From NCBI GenBank assembly GCA_017608995.1, contig JAFCEU010000026.1, positions 1 through 17,133 on the forward strand: 17,133 nucleotides of DNA. The letters are read 5' to 3'. Both the position numbers and the translations under genes were made by a program. The notes under the pieces were generated by a model. It made no database searches. It had not been told where the DNA came from and saw only the letters and a program-made list of their open reading frames with translations. Origin of the DNA: Candidatus Iainarchaeum sp. (GTDB taxonomy: Archaea; Iainarchaeota; Iainarchaeia; Iainarchaeales; DTGL01). Positions 13,176-17,133 of this stretch are shown here, piece by piece. Within the stretch, counting starts at the first letter, position 1. Each line of letters starts with the position of its first letter.

Positions 13176-16100
13176 ATGATGCTTGGTGTAATAAGTAAGA
13201 TTTCGGGGCCAGTGATAGAAGCGAAGAATATGCTTGGTGTTAAGCTAAACGAAGTTGTAAGGGTTGGAAATGCAAAGCTGGTTGGCGAAGTCATTAGAAT
13301 AAACAAAGATGTTGCAACAATACAGGTTTATGAAGAAACCTCTGGCCTGAAACCTGGCGAGCCTGTTTACAGCACCGGTATGCCCTTAAGCGTTGAGCTC
13401 GGACCTGGTTTATTGGGCAGCATATATGATGGTATTCAAAGGCCCTTGGATGTGGTAAGTGCTAAGCACGGTGCTTTTGTGCCTCGCGGGGTTGAGGAAC
13501 CCGCTCTTGATAGAAAGAAGAAGTGGCACTTCAAGCCTGTTGTTAAGAATGGAACAAAGGTAAAAGAAGGCCAAATTATTGGTACTGTGAAGGAAACGGA
13601 AACAATCGAGCATAGAATAATAGTACCTCCAGGGATGAACGGTACAATAAAGGGCCTGGAGGAAGGAGATTATACTGTTAAGGATGCTATCGCAGAAGTA
13701 AATGGAAGAAAGATAACTTTGATGCAAAAATGGCCTGTAAAAAAACCAAGGCCATATCTTGAGAAACTCACGCCAGCAGAGCCCCTAATAACTGGGCAGC
13801 GCATTGTTGATTTTCTATTTCCAATTCCAAAAGGCGGCACTGCAAGCATCCCCGGGCCTTTTGGCTCTGGAAAATGCATCACTGGAGAGACTCCAATACT
13901 GGTAAACAATGAGCTTAAGCCCATTCGAGAGGTGTTCAAATATGCAGAGAAGAAAGGTAAAAAACTGGTTGAAAACGAAAACGAAACACTAATAGAGCTG
14001 GAAACACCGCTAACAATACAAACATTTGATGGCAAGACTATCAAAGAGTCTATAGCTACGCATGTATATAGAGGGCACACCGATAGGTTGATTGAGATAA
14101 AAACAAGGTCTGGAAGACAGGTAAAACTCACGCCAGCACATAAGTTATTGAAAATCGACTCCGAGCTTAGGATTGTCGAAACACCGGCGGAGAGGTTAAA
14201 AGAAGGCGATTTCATCCTCGCGCCAAGGAAGCTCTCTCTAGGAGACCCCTATAAAGAACTAAAAGTGGAATTTGAATGTAGGGTTGCTGACAAAGAGGTT
14301 GTTGAACAAGTACCAAAAGTGATTGAAAAAATCATAAGGAAGGAAAAGATAACAAAAAAAGAACTAGCCAAGCTGCTTGGTGTCTCCTATGATGTATTGC
14401 TTGGTTTCTATTTGAAAAGGAACAAACCCACACTTGAATTCTGCAAAAAGCTGTTTAAGCTTGCGAACATAAAGCTTACAGTGAAAAAAATCAAGGTCGA
14501 GAGGCAGGCAAAAGCAATAACTGTGCCCAAGTACTTAGATGAGGAATTATCAGAGCTGTTAGGTTATTTGCTTGCGGATGGGAGCGTCAAGGGGAAAGCT
14601 GCAGTGGAATTCTATAATAAAAATAAAGAACTGAGAATGCGCGTTAAGCACCTGCTAAAGAAATTATTCGGCTTAGAAACAGAGGAGTACTGTGCAAGAA
14701 CGGTTGAAGCAATAAGAGTCCATAGCAGAGCGCTGGTTAGATTTCTTGCTCAGCTCGGTTATCCCCTTAGAAAAAAATCCAAGTATGCAAGGCTTCCAGA
14801 CGGACTTATCCCCTCACCAGAAAGCGTAATAAGAAGCTTTTTAATCGCTTATATAGAATGCGATGGGCACATAGGTAAAAATGAGATTGAAATAGTAACC
14901 GCAAGTGAGCAGATGTTAACAGGACTTTCCTACCTGTTACAGAGGCTCGGTGTGCTATACAGAACAAGAGAAAGATGTATTAATAAATGCAAATATTTTC
15001 GAATATCCATACCGGCCAGAGAAGCAATTAAAATTGCCGCATATTTCAATAAGGAAAAATTCTATAACTCTACAGACATTATTCCGATGAGCCCAAGGTT
15101 ATTTAGAAAAATCTTAGGAGCTGTTAAACCTTTCGAACTAGAAAAAGAAGGAATTAGCACAGCCGGTTATTATACAAACCAGAATTTAACTGCAAAGACT
15201 TTCCTGAGAATAGCCAATAAAATAAAAGTTGCTTCTCATTTAAAACAGCTAGCAGATGCTTTAGAGTATGTTTTCTGCGACAGAATTGATGAAGTGAAGG
15301 TAATAAACAAAAAAAGCCCGGTATATGATATCACTGTGCCTGAAACGCATAATTTTGTTGGAGGTACAACCCCATTACTGCTACATAACACAGTGATGCA
15401 GCACCAGTTAGCGAAATGGGCCGATGCTGAAATAATTGTTTACGTTGGTTGCGGCGAACGCGGCAACGAAATGACTGATGTGCTAACAGAATTTCCAAAG
15501 CTAACCGATCCAAAAACAGGCAAGCCGCTGATGCAAAGAACCGTGCTTATAGCCAATACCTCGAATATGCCGGTTGCTGCCCGTGAAGCTTCTATCTATA
15601 CAGGCATGACTATAGCAGAGTACTACCGCGACCAGGGCTTCAATGTTGCAATAATGGCTGATTCAACCTCGAGATGGGCAGAAGCTTTACGCGAGGTTTC
15701 TTCGCGTTTGGAGGAAATGCCGGGCGAAGAAGGTTATCCAGCATACTTAGGAACCAGAATAGCCGAATTTTACGAAAGAGCCGGCAGAGTAAAAACCCTC
15801 GCTGGCAAACTTGGCTCTGTGAGCGTTATAGGCGCGGTATCGCCGCCAGGCGGCGACTTCTCAGAGCCGGTAACACAAAACACATTAAGAGTTACAAAGG
15901 TGTTCTGGGCTTTGGATGCAAAACTTGCTGAAAGAAGGCATTTTCCTGCAATCAACTGGCTCACATCCTATTCACTTTATACGGAGCAAATAGATGAGTG
16001 GCTTGCAAACAACATAGAGGAAAGGTGGCCAAAGTTGAGAAAAAGAGCAATGGCTTTACTGCAGAAGGAGGCAGAGCTTCAGGAGATAGTGCAAATTATT

Positions 16101-16454
16101 GGCCCGGATGCTTTGCCTGAAAGAGAGCGCTTAACCCTTGAAGTTGCGCGAATGATTCGCGAAGACTTTTTGCAGCAGAACGCGTTCCATGAGATAGATT
16201 CTTACTGTCCGTTGGAAAAGCAGCTTGCAATAATTGAATTGATTCTGTTCTTCTATGATGAAGCGAATAAGCTCGAGGTGATAGATACAAGCAAGATCGA
16301 AACATTCAAATCCATTGAGCTAATCGCTCGCCTAAAATATCTCACAAAGAATGATGTGCTAAAAGAGGTGCCCAAGATAAAAGAGCTGATAAAGAAAGAA
16401 GTGGCAAAGCTCGGGATGGAAGAGAGTAAGAGTTTCGCGGAGGTGGGCAAATGA
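13176..16454 (+). CDS. atpA: A-type ATP synthase catalytic subunit A precursor containing an intein
   Basis: This is the nucleotide-hydrolysing/synthesising subunit of the A3B3 head. The frame encodes 1092 residues, made of exteins 1-233 and 739-1092 (587 residues together, normal for the family) and a 505-residue intein. Extein features include the beta-barrel start (GVISKISGPVIEAKNM), the A-specific insert, the P-loop GPFGSGK (227-233) completed by T739 only after splicing, VGCGERGNEM, ADSTSRWAEALREVSSRL and EEGYPAYLGTRIAEFYERAG. Two ATG codons are adjacent; the second (13179) has better spacing to GAGGTGG (13168-13174), so the true N-terminus may be one residue shorter. Without splicing the enzyme cannot bind ATP, so function depends on the intein. 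The stop overlaps the atpB start as ATGA. Confidence 0.96.
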   Translation: MMLGVISKISGPVIEAKNMLGVKLNEVVRVGNAKLVGEVIRINKDVATIQVYEETSGLKPGEPVYSTGMPLSVELGPGLLGSIYDGIQRPLDVVSAKHGAFVPRGVEEPALDRKKKWHFKPVVKNGTKVKEGQIIGTVKETETIEHRIIVPPGMNGTIKGLEEGDYTVKDAIAEVNGRKITLMQKWPVKKPRPYLEKLTPAEPLITGQRIVDFLFPIPKGGTASIPGPFGSGKCITGETPILVNNELKPIREVFKYAEKKGKKLVENENETLIELETPLTIQTFDGKTIKESIATHVYRGHTDRLIEIKTRSGRQVKLTPAHKLLKIDSELRIVETPAERLKEGDFILAPRKLSLGDPYKELKVEFECRVADKEVVEQVPKVIEKIIRKEKITKKELAKLLGVSYDVLLGFYLKRNKPTLEFCKKLFKLANIKLTVKKIKVERQAKAITVPKYLDEELSELLGYLLADGSVKGKAAVEFYNKNKELRMRVKHLLKKLFGLETEEYCARTVEAIRVHSRALVRFLAQLGYPLRKKSKYARLPDGLIPSPESVIRSFLIAYIECDGHIGKNEIEIVTASEQMLTGLSYLLQRLGVLYRTRERCINKCKYFRISIPAREAIKIAAYFNKEKFYNSTDIIPMSPRLFRKILGAVKPFELEKEGISTAGYYTNQNLTAKTFLRIANKIKVASHLKQLADALEYVFCDRIDEVKVINKKSPVYDITVPETHNFVGGTTPLLLHNTVMQHQLAKWADAEIIVYVGCGERGNEMTDVLTEFPKLTDPKTGKPLMQRTVLIANTSNMPVAAREASIYTGMTIAEYYRDQGFNVAIMADSTSRWAEALREVSSRLEEMPGEEGYPAYLGTRIAEFYERAGRVKTLAGKLGSVSVIGAVSPPGGDFSEPVTQNTLRVTKVFWALDAKLAERRHFPAINWLTSYSLYTEQIDEWLANNIEERWPKLRKRAMALLQKEAELQEIVQIIGPDALPERERLTLEVARMIREDFLQQNAFHEIDSYCPLEKQLAIIELILFFYDEANKLEVIDTSKIETFKSIELIARLKYLTKNDVLKEVPKIKELIKKEVAKLGMEESKSFAEVGK
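13875..15389 (+). mobile_element. LAGLIDADG intein in the subunit A P-loop (VMA-b-type site)
   Basis: The insertion lies between K233 and T739, in GPFGSGK^T, the site I know as VMA-b in archaeal A subunits. Splicing blocks are all visible: C234 with CITGETPILVNN (block A), TPAH at 319-322 (block B), YDITVPETHNFVGG (block F) and PLLLHN ending at N738 (block G), with T739 as the +1 nucleophile. The homing endonuclease has both acidic motifs, LLGYLLADGS (D468) and IAYIECDG (D563), 95 residues apart, so it may still cut. A helix-turn-helix-like stretch (about 391-432) lies between blocks B and C. The reading frame is intact throughout, consistent with active splicing. Confidence 0.95.
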
Positions 16455-17133
16455 TTAAGGAATACAACACTATCGAGCGCATCGCTGGCCCATTAGTATT
16501 TGTCAAAAACACGAAAAACGTATGCTATCAGGAGCTCGTTAGAATAAAGCTCCCTGATGGCAGCGAAAAAAATGGGCAGGTGCTTGAAGTTACCGAGGAT
16601 ATAGCAGTTGTGCAGGTTTTCGAGGGCACGGCAGGCATCGATATTAAAAAATCCAAAGTGAAGTTTCTTGGCGAAACCGCAAAGCTCAAAGTAAGCTTAG
16701 ACATGCTTGGTAGAATATTTAATGGCATTGGAAAGCCCATTGACTCTGGCCCAGAAATAATCGCTGAGAAAGAGCTTGATATAAATGGAATGCCAATAAA
16801 TCCAACGAGCAGAGATAACCCAAGCGACTTCATACAGACAGGTATAAGCGCAATAGACGGTATGAATACACTTGTTAGAGGGCAGAAGCTGCCAATATTC
16901 AGCGGAGCTGGATTGCCTCACAATAAGCTTGCCGCACAGATCGCAAGACAGGCAAGGGTTTTAGGCAAAGAGGAAAAGTTTGCGATAGTATTTGCTTCGA
17001 TGGGTGCTACGCACGAAGAAGCAAACTTCTTTAAAGAGGAATTTGAAAGAACCGGTGCTTTAGAAAGGGTTGTTATGTTCCTGAACTATGCTGATGACCC
17101 AGCAATTGAGCGAATAATTACGCCAAGGATTGC
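16451..17133 (+). CDS. atpB: A-type ATP synthase subunit B, 5' part
   Basis: This is the regulatory, non-catalytic partner of subunit A in the hexameric head. The frame runs 227 codons from ATG at 16451 to the window edge. It starts MIKEYNTIERIAGPLVFV and contains the B-type sequence LPIFSGAGLPHNKLAAQIA in place of a Walker A motif, then FAIVFASMGATHEEANFF and VVMFLNYADDPAIERIITP, all typical of the family. A strong GGAGGTGG (16439-16446) lies within the 3' end of atpA, and the ATG overlaps the atpA TGA (ATGA), indicating translational coupling that helps match A and B amounts. The 3' half is outside the window; subunit D would be expected after it. Confidence 0.95.
   Translation, partial: MIKEYNTIERIAGPLVFVKNTKNVCYQELVRIKLPDGSEKNGQVLEVTEDIAVVQVFEGTAGIDIKKSKVKFLGETAKLKVSLDMLGRIFNGIGKPIDSGPEIIAEKELDINGMPINPTSRDNPSDFIQTGISAIDGMNTLVRGQKLPIFSGAGLPHNKLAAQIARQARVLGKEEKFAIVFASMGATHEEANFFKEEFERTGALERVVMFLNYADDPAIERIITPRI

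Noticed and set aside
13162..13179. Micro-ORF ATG CTT GAG GTG GTA TGA before atpA
   Set aside because: It is formed by the atpA Shine-Dalgarno and start codons themselves; most likely coincidence.
13875..15389. Group I/II intron or frame-broken atpA
   Set aside because: The insertion is translated in frame from Cys to His-Asn with all intein blocks, so it is a protein-level intein rather than an RNA intron.

Overview
This window is a compact, AT-rich archaeal chromosome fragment. Three features point to Archaea: archaeal-type aminoacyl-tRNA synthetases, an A/V-type ATP synthase operon in the archaeal order H-I-K-E-C-F-A-B, and starts that are either preceded by GGAGGTG-type Shine-Dalgarno sequences or leaderless with a TATA box about 26 bases upstream. 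A small-genome lineage such as a DPANN group is plausible, but that is inference only; no rRNA or marker phylogeny is available here.

Layout. From base 2 to 4828, on the plus strand, lie the 3' part of alaS, a small HEXXH metallopeptidase-like gene and leuS. From 4842 to 8446, on the minus strand and convergent with leuS, lie a 40-codon basic ORF, argS and a RelA/SpoT-homolog (rsh) gene; argS and rsh overlap by one base. A 176-base AT-rich divergent promoter region (8447-8622) follows. From 8623 to the end of the window, on the plus strand, runs the ATP synthase operon: stator coiled coil H, membrane subunit I, proteolipid K, stator E, central-stalk C and F, catalytic A, and the first 227 codons of B. 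Subunit D is expected downstream. Genes in this operon overlap or abut, and most are preceded by Shine-Dalgarno sequences.

Three points stand out. (1) The LeuRS reads as a full, continuous archaeal LeuRS except for an in-frame gap of about 16 codons after residue 40. The gap removes exactly the HIGH active-site segment, while the KMSKS-like motif and editing domain remain. (2) The RSH protein, a family uncommon in Archaea, keeps every hydrolase residue I can name. Its synthetase domain has lost the catalytic Glu and two conserved Arg, so it looks like an alarmone hydrolase rather than a synthase. It is coupled to argS and sits next to two other tRNA-synthetase genes. (3) The catalytic ATP synthase subunit A carries a 505-residue intein with a two-motif LAGLIDADG endonuclease inserted inside its P-loop; the spliced protein would be a normal 587 residues.

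How the genes work together: the left half is translation (Ala-, Leu- and Arg-tRNA charging) with a possible nucleotide-alarmone control protein. The right half is a rotary ATPase for ion-driven ATP synthesis or ATP-driven ion pumping. I saw no tRNA or rRNA gene, CRISPR array, insertion sequence or phage gene; the only mobile element is the intein.
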